Source: Mangrovimicrobium sediminis
Lineage (GTDB): Bacteria > Pseudomonadota > Gammaproteobacteria > Pseudomonadales > Halieaceae
Direction of reading: 5' to 3'
NCBI RefSeq assembly: GCF_004745945.1
Contig: NZ_SRLE01000001.1
Span: 124,001 to 188,000, forward strand
DNA length: 64,000 nt
The notes under the pieces are model-generated. The model ran no database searches and was not told where the DNA came from. It saw only the letters and a list, made by a program, of their open reading frames with translations. The position numbers and the translations under genes were made by a program. Of this stretch, positions 18,077 through 26,800 are shown piece by piece (position 1 is the first letter of the stretch; each line of letters opens with the position of its first letter).

Positions 18077-18208
18077 TTAATACCCGAAATCATATGCCAG
18101 TGCTACAACCGAATGCTTGAAGACGCGCTCGTCGGGGCGCCTTCAGTACCCGAAATCATGTGCCAGTGCTACAACCGAGTGGTTGAAAGAGCGCCCGTCG
18201 GGGCGCCA
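18077..18208. repeat. 66-bp tandem duplication of the sulfotransferase 2 3' end
   Basis: Two adjacent 66-bp units, 18077-18142 and 18143-18208, are identical at 56 of 66 positions by direct comparison. The second (18143-18208) is the true last 22 codons of sulfotransferase 2, including its TGA. The first, downstream on the minus strand, encodes RPDERVFKHSVVALAYDFGY and a TAA in the same frame, matching the real tail RPDGRSFNHSVVALAHDFGY. It is therefore a diverged remnant of a second sulfotransferase C-terminus. Confidence 0.85.
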
Positions 18209-19054
18209 CGGCAAGGGCTCGTCCAGCGAAAGCTTGCTAGGACGAAACGGCGTGTAGTGCGGCTTGCGCAGGAAGTTGGGGTCGTTCCCCAGGGCCGCAT
18301 GCGCCGGGCCGAAACACGAAAACGGCGAGGATTCCGGGTGTTTCATCGCCTCGATCGCCTGCGCATCGGAACGGATGCCGAGCCAGTCGCAGACCATCGC
18401 CAGTTGTTCGTCGCAATGCTCGAGAAACACTTCGCCGAGCACGCGGATGTAGTTCTCCCTGGGCACTGTCTCCAGGAACTCCAGGATATTGATATGGCTG
18501 TCGTGCCAGGCGATCTGCGGGTCCAGGATCGGCTCGTCGCCCGAGTAATCGATGCTGTCTGTAACCAGCGCCGACAGCTGCAGCAGGTTCATCACCGACT
18601 TGCACTGCCCCCAGGGGTGGCGCACGAGGTGGATGAACTTCGCGTTGGGGAACGTCTCCAGGATACGTTCCATAAACTGCGGGTTGACCACATAGGCCGG
18701 ACTCTTCTCCACCGTGATCAACGGGTCGACGGCATCCACCAGTTCCCGGTAGATCTCGCCGGTGGTGCGATGGAAGCGGCGGTTCACCCAGTGGCGCGCC
18801 ATCTGGATCGAATCCGTGCTCTGCTCGCCGGCATAAATCTCGGCGACCGTGCGCAACAGGCCATGCTTGCGCGTCGAATACTCGGAGATGTCCTGGCCGT
18901 TCTTACCCCGCGTACTCCACAGGTCGGCCAGGGTTTCCACGGTAAACAGGTTCAGCTCCGGCAGGCCAAACGCCTGCGGATGCACACCCAGCATGGCGTT
19001 GACCAGGGACGTGTAGGACCGCGGCGGAGCCAGGATGAACAGTGGATCGGCCAA
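18143..19054 (-). CDS. PAPS-dependent sulfotransferase family protein 2
   Basis: The protein has 303 residues from TTG 19054, supported by GAGG about 8 bases upstream and by alignment of the N-terminus with its paralogues. The 5'-phosphosulfate loop is FILAPPRSYTS (residues 6-16), followed by GLPELNLF. The 3'-phosphate motif is LVRHPWGQCKSV near residue 144. It is the most distant of the three sulfotransferases in the window: it shares HPESSPFSCFGP with them but lacks the NPALR segment spacing of the other two. It follows the TPR gene by 60 bp. The acceptor is unknown; divergence from the other two suggests a different hydroxyl or a different step. The C-terminal codons are tandemly duplicated just downstream. 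Confidence 0.85.
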   Translation of the reverse strand: MADPLFILAPPRSYTSLVNAMLGVHPQAFGLPELNLFTVETLADLWSTRGKNGQDISEYSTRKHGLLRTVAEIYAGEQSTDSIQMARHWVNRRFHRTTGEIYRELVDAVDPLITVEKSPAYVVNPQFMERILETFPNAKFIHLVRHPWGQCKSVMNLLQLSALVTDSIDYSGDEPILDPQIAWHDSHINILEFLETVPRENYIRVLGEVFLEHCDEQLAMVCDWLGIRSDAQAIEAMKHPESSPFSCFGPAHAALGNDPNFLRKPHYTPFRPSKLSLDEPLPWRPDGRSFNHSVVALAHDFGY

Positions 19055-19114
19055 GGCTTACCTCGCTACCCGGGAACAGACTGAGGTGGACACCGATGGC
19101 GCTCCGGCGCTGCT

Positions 19115-20296
19115 TCAGCTATTGGAGCTGACCAGCTGCGCCACCTGTGCCTCGGTGACCTCGTCTTCCTCTTCGGGCTCTGCGCCGGCCTGGCGCAGCC
19201 CTGAATAGGCAGCGCGCCACGCTTCCGCCAGTTCCTGCGGGTCCTCGTCCTGTGCCTGCAGCAAATCGCGCAACTCGGCGCTGCGCGCGGTCAGCCGGTC
19301 CTTGCTTAAGGCAATGGCGCGATACTGCTGGTTGGCGAGGTCGTACTGGCCGAGCTCGAAGTAAACGTCCGCGAGTTGCTTCAGTGCGCGGGTATCGCGG
19401 GTGCGTTTGACCATCGCTTTTACCGCCACCAGGGCTTCCTCGTGCTTGCCCTGCTTGCTGTAGGCGGTCACCAGCTTCTGCTCGATTTTCTGGGCGAGGT
19501 CCGGCATCGACTGCTCCGGTGATTCCTGCGCCAGTTCGCGTGCCTGCAGCAGCGTGCTCTCCGCCAGCTGGTATTTCTGCTGGCCCAGCGCCGCCAGGGC
19601 CAGGAAGTAGCTGCCCATCGCGGAATCCGGCTTCAACTTGAGCAGCTTTTCGAAGGAGCGCTCGGCGCGCAGGTAGTCGCGCTGCTTGAGCGAGATCGCG
19701 CCCTGCTTGATGTGCGCCGCGACGCTGTCCGGGTTCGCCTGTGCCGCGTGATAGGCCTCTTCCTGGGCCGCGATCAGATCGCCGGACTCCTCATAGATAT
19801 TGCACAGCATGAGGCGCAGCGAATCGCGATGCGGCTCATACTCCAGCGCAATCTCAGCGTGTTCGCGCGCCAGCTCCGGCTGGCCGTCCTCCAGGTACAT
19901 CTGCGCCAGACTGATGTGCGGCTTGACCAGGGAGGGTTTCAATTCAATGGCTTTCTGGAAATCGTCAAAAGCCGATTCCACCTCGTCGAAGGCGAGGTAG
20001 ATTTCACCGCGCAGGCTGTAGGCGTTGGGCAGGTCCTGTTTCAGGGACAGTGCCGTCTGCACGCAGTCCAGGGCGCGTTCGAAGTCGTTGCGCTTGACGG
20101 CGCAGCGCGCCAGGCCCAGGTAGACCTGGGGGACTTCCGATTGTTCGTCCAGGATATCCTCGAGGGCGTGCTCCGCCTCTTCGACGTTGCCCTGGCGCAA
20201 CATGGCCATTGCACCTTGCAGGCGGTCCTTGAGACTGGGAGCTCCCTGTTGTCCCCTGGCCGCATCACCTTGACCGTTCTGGAATCGTCCGCGCAT
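19115..20296 (-). CDS. TPR-repeat protein
   Basis: The protein has 393 residues and no signal peptide. About eight to nine tetratricopeptide repeats span residues 25-345, with typical helix pairs such as LGLARCAVKRNDFERALDCVQTAL and SLRGEIYLAFDEVESAFDDFQKAI. The last 50 residues are acidic and end in a hydrophobic stretch (EEEDEVTEAQVAQLVSSNS). TPR solenoids bind other proteins, so it is a likely assembly factor or scaffold for the synthases, sulfotransferases or exporter; that role is inferred from position only. It lies 78 bp after the Gly-Ala-Arg-rich gene and 60 bp before sulfotransferase 2. Confidence 0.8.
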   Translation of the reverse strand: MRGRFQNGQGDAARGQQGAPSLKDRLQGAMAMLRQGNVEEAEHALEDILDEQSEVPQVYLGLARCAVKRNDFERALDCVQTALSLKQDLPNAYSLRGEIYLAFDEVESAFDDFQKAIELKPSLVKPHISLAQMYLEDGQPELAREHAEIALEYEPHRDSLRLMLCNIYEESGDLIAAQEEAYHAAQANPDSVAAHIKQGAISLKQRDYLRAERSFEKLLKLKPDSAMGSYFLALAALGQQKYQLAESTLLQARELAQESPEQSMPDLAQKIEQKLVTAYSKQGKHEEALVAVKAMVKRTRDTRALKQLADVYFELGQYDLANQQYRAIALSKDRLTARSAELRDLLQAQDEDPQELAEAWRAAYSGLRQAGAEPEEEDEVTEAQVAQLVSSNS

Positions 20297-20374
20297 GTCT
20301 AAATCTCGATGTGTTGCTGAAACCGGCTTCGCGAGCCTCGCGAAGCCGGTTCGATTTGCCCACCCGTCAGGGTG

Positions 20375-21382
20375 TCAGGACTCTTCGCTGCCAGACAGCG
20401 CGTCGACCTTCTGGCGCAGTTCCTCGATGGTCTGGCGCAGACCGCCGCCGGCACCACCGCCTGCGCCGCCCTGACGACCGCCACCGCCGCCGCCCATGCG
20501 ACGCGCTGCACCCGGACGACCGCCACCACCGGCACGACCTGCTCCGGCTCCGGCACGACCGCCACCAGCGCGGCCCGCACCTGCTCCGGCGCGACCGCCA
20601 GCGGCACGACCAGCGCCCGCTCCAGCGCCACGAGCCGCACCGGCTGCACGACCGGCACCTGCGCCGGCGCGGCCAGCACCAGCACCGCGACCTGCGCCTG
20701 CAGCACGGCCTGCACCGGCTCCAGCGCGACCAGCGCCCGCGGCACGCCCTGCACCGGCTCCAGCGCGACCTGCGCCAGCGCCACGGCCCGCACCGGCGCG
20801 GCCTGCGCCAGCTCCGGCGCGACCTGCACCGGCACCAGCACGACCGGCACCTGCGCCACGACCGCCGCCTGCACGACCGGCACCTGCGCCGCGGCCTGCA
20901 CCAGCACCGGCACGGCGAGCGCCGCCGCCAGCACGGGCACCGCCACCGGCACGCGCACCGCCGCCAGCGCGACGGGCACCACCACCGGCGCCACCGCGCT
21001 TGGGCTCTTCCTCAAGGAACTTGACCAGGCTGTTCACGCCTTCGGCGCTGAACTGGAAGCCGTCATCGCTTTCGATCGGGCTCAGTGCGGCGACGATCTT
21101 TTCCTTCATCTTGCCGCCCTTGCCTTCGGTTTCACGCTTGTCCAGGCGCTGCATCAGCTTTTCGAGCTGCTGCTGGCTGATTTCCGTGCCTTCCACCAGG
21201 GTATCGCCAGGCTCTACGGTTTTCAGGGTTTGCAGCATCTTGGCCCGCAGACCGCCGCCACCACCGCCAGCGCCAGCGCGACGGCCACCGCGCGCGGGGG
21301 CCTCCTGGGCCGGCTCGGATGCCGGGGCGCCTTCACGCAGGGCCCGCAGCCGGCTACGCCTGTTTTCAGTGGAATCGCTCAT
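20375..21382 (-). CDS. Gly-Ala-Arg-rich low-complexity protein
   Basis: The protein has 335 residues. The start at 21382 is secured by AGGAG about 11 bases upstream. After a basic head, residues 45-128 form a small non-repetitive, probably helical domain (for example LRAKMLQTLKTVEPGDTLVEG, ISQQQLEKLMQRLDKRE, FSAEGVNSLVKFLEEE). Residues 130-313 are almost only Gly, Ala and Arg in units like GAGAGRA. The C-terminus is a short helix (IEELRQKVDALSG). The tract is strongly positive and probably disordered. It could bind polyanions such as sulfated products, RNA or membranes, or drive condensation; all are inference. It is located between propeller 4 and the TPR gene. No family recognised. Confidence 0.7.
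   Translation of the reverse strand: MSDSTENRRSRLRALREGAPASEPAQEAPARGGRRAGAGGGGGGLRAKMLQTLKTVEPGDTLVEGTEISQQQLEKLMQRLDKRETEGKGGKMKEKIVAALSPIESDDGFQFSAEGVNSLVKFLEEEPKRGGAGGGARRAGGGARAGGGARAGGGARRAGAGAGRGAGAGRAGGGRGAGAGRAGAGAGRAGAGAGRAGAGRGAGAGRAGAGAGRAAGAGRAGAGAGRAAGAGRGAGAGRAGAGAGRAAGAARGAGAGAGRAAGGRAGAGAGRAGGGRAGAGAGRAGGGGRPGAARRMGGGGGGRQGGAGGGAGGGLRQTIEELRQKVDALSGSEES
20440..21000. repeat. Imperfect tandem repeats encoding the Gly-Ala-Arg tract
   Basis: About 560 bp of imperfect 15-21-bp repeats of GC-rich codons (plus-strand units such as GCACGACCGGCACCTGCGCC). The composition leaves several other frames open on both strands for hundreds of codons. Those frames are artefacts of the repeat. 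The tract is a candidate for length variation between strains and for assembly collapse. Confidence 0.8.
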
Positions 21383-21500
21383 GTTTCATTTCTCCTGTCG
21401 CATTTATGCGTCGTTCAGATGTTGCAACTATACCGGCAGCACGCTGGCTGCCGAAGTCCCTACCCAATCTTTGCAAAAAATTTCATAAGCCGGACCCCGT

Positions 21501-22913
21501 TCAGAGGTCCTGGCCCAGCCACACCTGGCAACCGCTTCCCGCCGGTTCGCCCTCGCTGGGATCGCGGCGCATGCCGAACTGGCTGGCCTCCATGTGGTTC
21601 GAGGTGCCCAGCACCAGGCCCTCCGGGGTGGACAGCAGGGTACGGATGCCCACCTCGTAGGGATAGCCGAACCCGTCCAGGGTCACCGCTTCCCAGTTGT
21701 CGCCATCACTGCTGCGCCACAGGTGGAAACCACCGACTTCCGGCTGGCGGCGCAGCTTGGCCTGGAAAATCAGCCAATGGTGCGTACCGGCATAAAGATA
21801 GCCGTCATGTACTTCCATTGCCCAGATTACCGAATTGTAGAAGTCGTCGAAGCCCGGACCCATGCAGGAGAACGGTACTTTCAGGCCGTCCAGCGTAAAG
21901 CGCGGCTCTCCGGCGATCAGATCCCAGCTGTCGTCGGCATTCAGGCGGATCAGCTCGAAGGCGGCGGGGCCGACATCGTTGGCGCTGTCTTTGCCCATGC
22001 CCGGCAGGCCCGAACCAATGTACAGGGCACCCTTGAACGGGATCATGGTCGGTGCCGTCTCGTTGAGATTGTAGCGCTGCGCGCCGTCGGTAAGCACCGG
22101 CGTCCAGGTGTAGGGCGGTTCGCCCGAGGCGTCGGTCTTGTACAGCTGGAAGCCCTTGCGCGGATTGCCGGCGCTGGCGTACAGGAAGCCGTTGAACACC
22201 ACCAGCCGGGAAATCGAGCTGTTGGTGTCGTCGCCGAAGCCGGGCTCCATCGCCGGCACCCAGGCATTCGATGTCGGGTCGTCGGTGACGAAGATGATGG
22301 TATCGCCGGCGAAGTTGCGGTCCATGTAGCCGTCGCGCACGGCGCCGGTCGGAGCACAGAACACCTTGCCGTTGAAATTGGTCAGCGAGCGGAACGAGAG
22401 GAAGGATTCGTCGACCAGCCCCGGGTCCGACAGCTCGGTAAACGTGACGCCGTCCTGGGTGCGCAGGATACGCGCACCCCAGTGGCAGATAGAGCTGATG
22501 TACAGCGCCGGCTCGTCATCCGACGGGCCCTGGTACACGAGCATGCTGCGAAAACCGCGGTACAGCGGCACCATCGGCTCCACTTCCTCGCGCGCCTTGC
22601 GACCGCGGCCGCCGCCGGACATCTGGCCTTTGCGCAGGACGTCCTGCGGGTTGGCGCGCTCGTCCGCCTCCACCAGCGGGGACTCGTACACTGTCTCCCA
22701 GTTGCCGCTGGCGGGATCCCAGCGCAGGATGCGCGCGCGGTCATGTGCGCCCATGCCCTTGTGATGGGTCACGCCAAGGTAAACATATCCCTTGAACCAG
22801 GCCAGGCAGTGCGCGACCTTGCTCCTGGGGTTGCCCATACCTTCCTGGCCGATCGGCCTGAATCCTGACTCCGCCGGCATACCCGCCCCTGCTGTCTGTA
22901 CGTCTGCGCTCAT
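21501..22913 (-). CDS. Cluster beta-propeller protein 4 (function unknown)
   Basis: The protein has 470 residues and no signal peptide. It is the nearest relative of propeller 2 (shared GMGNPRSK, YVYLGVTHH, PLVEADERA, VPLYRGF). The core DSWDLIAGE, GLKVPFS, GPGFDDFYNSVIW and VHDGYLYAGTHHW lies near residues 315-360, and the C-terminal signature is GCQVWLGQDL. Its ATG overlaps the TGA of sulfotransferase 3 (ATGA), so the two are translationally coupled, which ties the propeller directly to sulfation. Plus-strand propeller 1 and sulfotransferase 1 form a similar pair. The substrate or partner is unknown. Confidence 0.72.
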   Translation of the reverse strand: MSADVQTAGAGMPAESGFRPIGQEGMGNPRSKVAHCLAWFKGYVYLGVTHHKGMGAHDRARILRWDPASGNWETVYESPLVEADERANPQDVLRKGQMSGGGRGRKAREEVEPMVPLYRGFRSMLVYQGPSDDEPALYISSICHWGARILRTQDGVTFTELSDPGLVDESFLSFRSLTNFNGKVFCAPTGAVRDGYMDRNFAGDTIIFVTDDPTSNAWVPAMEPGFGDDTNSSISRLVVFNGFLYASAGNPRKGFQLYKTDASGEPPYTWTPVLTDGAQRYNLNETAPTMIPFKGALYIGSGLPGMGKDSANDVGPAAFELIRLNADDSWDLIAGEPRFTLDGLKVPFSCMGPGFDDFYNSVIWAMEVHDGYLYAGTHHWLIFQAKLRRQPEVGGFHLWRSSDGDNWEAVTLDGFGYPYEVGIRTLLSTPEGLVLGTSNHMEASQFGMRRDPSEGEPAGSGCQVWLGQDL

Positions 22914-23803
22914 TGGTAACCGAACTCCCTGGCCAGTTTCAGTGTCTCGGGACGGAATTCCGCCTCCGGGTTCCAGTCCAGGGGTCCCTCCAGGGTGGAC
23001 GTCTTCACCTGGCCGCGGCGCAGCGCCGGGTTGGCGAGGAAGTTCGGGTCGTTGCCGTACTTGGCGTTCTGCGGGCCCTCACAGGCAAACGGCGAACGCT
23101 CCGGGTGCATCACTTCCTCCAGCGCCTCGGCGTCGGTGCGCGCCTCCAGCCACTCGAATATCTGCGGCAGGTAGATCTCCAGGTTGGAGAGCAACTGCTC
23201 GCCCTGGATGCGCATGCTCTGGCCCAGCGGCAGGCTGCTGCAGAACTCGACGATGTTGGTGTGCGCCTGGAGCCAGACATTCTCCGGGTCCATGCGTTCG
23301 GAATCGAACTTGCCGCCCCACTCCGAGTTGCGGCTGACCAGGTCGATCATCGACTTGCAGGTCGGCCGCGGGTGCCGCGTCAGGTGCAGGAAAAAAGCAT
23401 CCGGATACATCTCGTACATGCGATCGAGGTGCTCGGGCTTCATCACCGTGGCCGGGCTCTTGTCGATGATCGCCTTCGGTGAGGCCAGTGCGATGATGTG
23501 GTCGCACACGTCCTGGCAGCTGCGGTCGGCCTCGTTGAGCCAGTGCTGGGCCTCGTCGACGTTGGCTTCGCTCTGGCCGCCGAACTGCAGTTCGGCCAGG
23601 GCGCGCAATACCCCGTTGGTGGCGTGGGCGCGGCCGCGGCGACGCAGCTTGCGGTGCAGGTCGGAAACGTAGTCATCCAGGAACAGGTTGAGTTCCGGCA
23701 GCCCGAGGAAATCGGGGTGCTGGCCGAGCATGCCGCACACCAGCGACGAGAACGAGCGCAGCGGACAGAGGATGAAAAAAGGCGGTCTCACGGCGGCGTT
23801 CAT
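22910..23803 (-). CDS. PAPS-dependent sulfotransferase family protein 3
   Basis: The protein has 297 residues from ATG 23803, whose ATGA overlaps the stop of the second synthase. A longer frame to 23914 is rejected for that reason. The 5'-phosphosulfate loop is FILCPLRSFSS (residues 9-19), with Pro-Leu in place of the usual Pro-Pro, then GLPELNLFLDD. The 3'-phosphate motif is LTRHPRPTCKSM near residue 147. The block HPERSPFACEGPQNAKYGNDPNF near residue 237 closely matches sulfotransferase 1. The 4-bp couplings upstream (synthase B) and downstream (propeller 4) make this the best candidate for sulfating the synthase product. Confidence 0.87.
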   Translation of the reverse strand: MNAAVRPPFFILCPLRSFSSLVCGMLGQHPDFLGLPELNLFLDDYVSDLHRKLRRRGRAHATNGVLRALAELQFGGQSEANVDEAQHWLNEADRSCQDVCDHIIALASPKAIIDKSPATVMKPEHLDRMYEMYPDAFFLHLTRHPRPTCKSMIDLVSRNSEWGGKFDSERMDPENVWLQAHTNIVEFCSSLPLGQSMRIQGEQLLSNLEIYLPQIFEWLEARTDAEALEEVMHPERSPFACEGPQNAKYGNDPNFLANPALRRGQVKTSTLEGPLDWNPEAEFRPETLKLAREFGYQ

Positions 23804-26800
23804 TGGTTCTTCACCCATTGTGTGTTGCTGGCCAGCGCAAGGATAGTATCGCGCTGTTGCAGGATGTTGACGTACACCGGGTATTGCCCGTACATGACCT
23901 GAGCGTGTTGCCACTGCTCATCACTGAAGATTACCTTGAACAGCGTGGGATCCCCCTTCATTCCGACTCCAAAATATTTCGCGGCCGCCTCTTTGGCGCA
24001 CCAGATCTGCAATACCTTGCCCTGCAGCACTTCCTCGGGGAGGTTGGCTACCAGGCCCTGCTCCTCCGGGGTAAAGCTGGCTATCACGTGTTCCGGGCGC
24101 TGCATGCGACCGACGTGTTCTACATCCACCCCGACGCTGCAGCCGGGTTCGGCCACTGCCGCCACCAGCAGGCTGCGGTCGTGGCTCAGCGACACCTCCG
24201 GCGCCATCTCCAACTGACCGTTCCACCAGCCGTCGACGTAGGGCGCGCCCTCCTCGTTGTGCAGGACGAGGATATCCGAGGGATACAGCAGTTCACCGGT
24301 TTGCTGGTAGAGCCAGTAGCGCACCGCCTCCTTGAGGCAGATGCGGCCCATCAGCCACTCCATGCGGCGGCGGAACGGCACATCCAGGGCATACCACTGC
24401 TGGCGTTCGTCCATGCTCAACGTGGAGTGCACCAGCATGCGCATGAAGACACCGCTGGACTGGGTGAAGAACTGCTCGGCGAAGTTCTGCACCTGCCACA
24501 GCAGCACGCTGCCGTCACCCAGGCCATCCAGCGGCGCGCCCATCCAGCCCTCAAGCGGGCTGCGGCGGCACTGGTAGAAGCGGTGCGGCACCGGGAAGTA
24601 GACATTCGCCAGGTTGGACACGCGCAACAGGGAGCGGCCCTCGCCGTCGACACACTCGGCCTGCCACAGGCGGTCCGCCTCGGGGCCGGTCTTGTCCGGG
24701 CGCAGCGGCGTCTGCCGGGCGATGAAGTGCATGTCCTCGACATCGCGCGGGCAGTTGGCGTAGAACTCGATGCGCTCGATGGTCGAGGGGAAACAGTTGT
24801 AATCGGTGCCGACCTGCTGGGCGATCCAGAAGGCGGCGACCTGACCCAGCGCATCGAGCAGCACCGGGTTGACGATGAACGCGGGCTCCGCGCCGGCCAC
24901 AAAGAAGCCGTCCAGGGTACAGGGCGACAGGCGCGCGTCGATACCCTGCTCATCCACCGCCGCGATACCGGTGACACTCTGGAACACCGGGCCGTGGAAC
25001 ATGCCCACTTCGTACAGTTCGTGGTCCTGCCAGCGGTAGGTCTGGGCCGCGCTCACCGGCGCCACCGGCGGCAGGTGCCATTCACCGTCGAACAGGTATT
25101 CGGCGGTGACCACCATCTGCTTGTCGCGCATCAATTGTACACGGCAGCGTGTGTCGTCGAGTTTTTCTGCCTGCACCTGCAGTTCGGCCTCGGCGTGATC
25201 GAGGGCGATCCAGTCGAAGGCACTGACCCTGGCGATGGCGCTCAGGTCGCGGGAGCCGACCAGCGCGGCGGCTGCCTCGGCCATGATTTCCAGGCTCACC
25301 ATCAGGGGCACACAGGACAGGCCGAACAGTTCCGGGTCCGACTCGCTGGTGGTGCCGGAGAGCACGTGGTCGAGCAGGAAGCGATCTTCGTAGACGCTCA
25401 GGCGACAGGCCGCGCTCAGGCGGTTGTCGTCGCTGCGTGTGATATCGCTCAGGAAAGGAAAGGCATCGATGTCGGAATCGATTGCCGGGTATTCCGCCTC
25501 GACCGCGGCGAGGTTCTCGAGCACCGCGTCCTGCCGGGCGAGAAATTCACGCATGATTTCGAAGTGTTCGCGCATGGCCTCGTCTACCGCCGGTGCGACC
25601 ATGGGGGTCGGCTGCGCGGGGGCATCCGCCTGCTGGGCGACCGGCGGCGGTTCCGCCGCATCCTGCGGACCGCTGTGGCCCGCTGCGGGGGCCGCCGGCG
25701 CTGCACTTTCAGGCGCAACAGAAGGCACTGTGGCGGCCGGTGCCGCATTCGCGGCGGGGGCGGCAAACTCCGCCAGGCCCTGGTCTTTCCAGCGCAGCAG
25801 GGGCAGCGTGTTGTCCAGCAGCATGCCCGGCAGCGTGCCCTTGTCCGGGGTGTCCCAGTCCAGCGAGCGGTAGGCGCGGCCGGCAAACAGGCGGCCCGGC
25901 TCCGGCAGGCGATGGTTGACGAACATGCTGCCCGCCAGTTGCAGGACCTGCTCGACATCGCTCTTGCGACGCTGGTTGCTGGCCATCACCAGGCTGTCCT
26001 TGCCGGCGAGAATATCCGATACGAAAGCGCTGAGGTTCCCGGAAGGACCGACCTCAACAAACATGCGCACGCCGTCGGCGTACATCTGCTCGATGGTCTC
26101 GCGGAAGCGTACCTTGTTCGACCACTGCTCGGCGGCCAGCGCCTGCACCGCCGCGGCGCGCGCCGGGAACAGGCCGGCACTGGCACAGGAGTACAGCGGC
26201 ACCGAGGGCTTGGACAGCTTGCAGCGCTTGTAGAAACCCTGGAAGGCCTCGGTCATCGCGTGGAACCAGCGCGTGTGGTAGCCGCGGTCGAAAGGCAGGC
26301 GGATGCAGATGCCGCCGGCGGCGGTCAGCGCTGACTCCACCGGGCCGATATGAATATCCTTGCCGAACAGTACCAGTTGGTTGGCACAGTTCTCCATGGC
26401 GATCACGACATCGTCGGTGAGATAGGACTCGACCACCTTCTGGTCGAGCGCGCCCACCGCCAGCAATACGCCGGTGGGAATCTGACCATCGGCGAGCACG
26501 CGTTCGTACTCGCGGTTGAGGTCGCGAATAAAGTGCGCGAGTTTCTCCGGGGAGCGCCCGCCCATCGCCGCCGAGGCGGCCAGCGCGGATGACTCGCCGG
26601 AACTGTGGCCGAGCATCACGTCGGGCTCGATACCGAAATCCTGCAACAGGGCGAACATCGCCTGGCCGCCGACGAACACCGCCTCGGAGCCGACGTCCAT
26701 GGTGTGCAGGCGCGCTTCCAGTTCCTTGCCGATGGCGTCGTTGAGCTCGCTCTTCGGCGGGAACATGATGTCCGAGCGGCGCGGGCCGTCACGGTCGGCG

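Noticed and set aside
20372-21898. Long plus-strand frames (330 and 508 codons) rich in Ala/Pro or Thr/Ala over the Gly-Ala-Arg tract
   Set aside because: The repeat lacks stop codons in several frames. Only the minus frame has a Shine-Dalgarno and non-repetitive flanking domains.
8761-23803. Curacin/olefin-synthase-type sulfotransferase-thioesterase decarboxylation module
   Set aside because: The sulfotransferases are free-standing and unfused to ACP or thioesterase. A terminal-alkene route cannot be excluded but nothing in the sequence specifically supports it.
23803-26334. An 843-codon plus-strand open frame antisense to synthase B
   Set aside because: Same GC-bias shadow effect; the minus strand carries intact KS, AT, DH and PPTase motifs.
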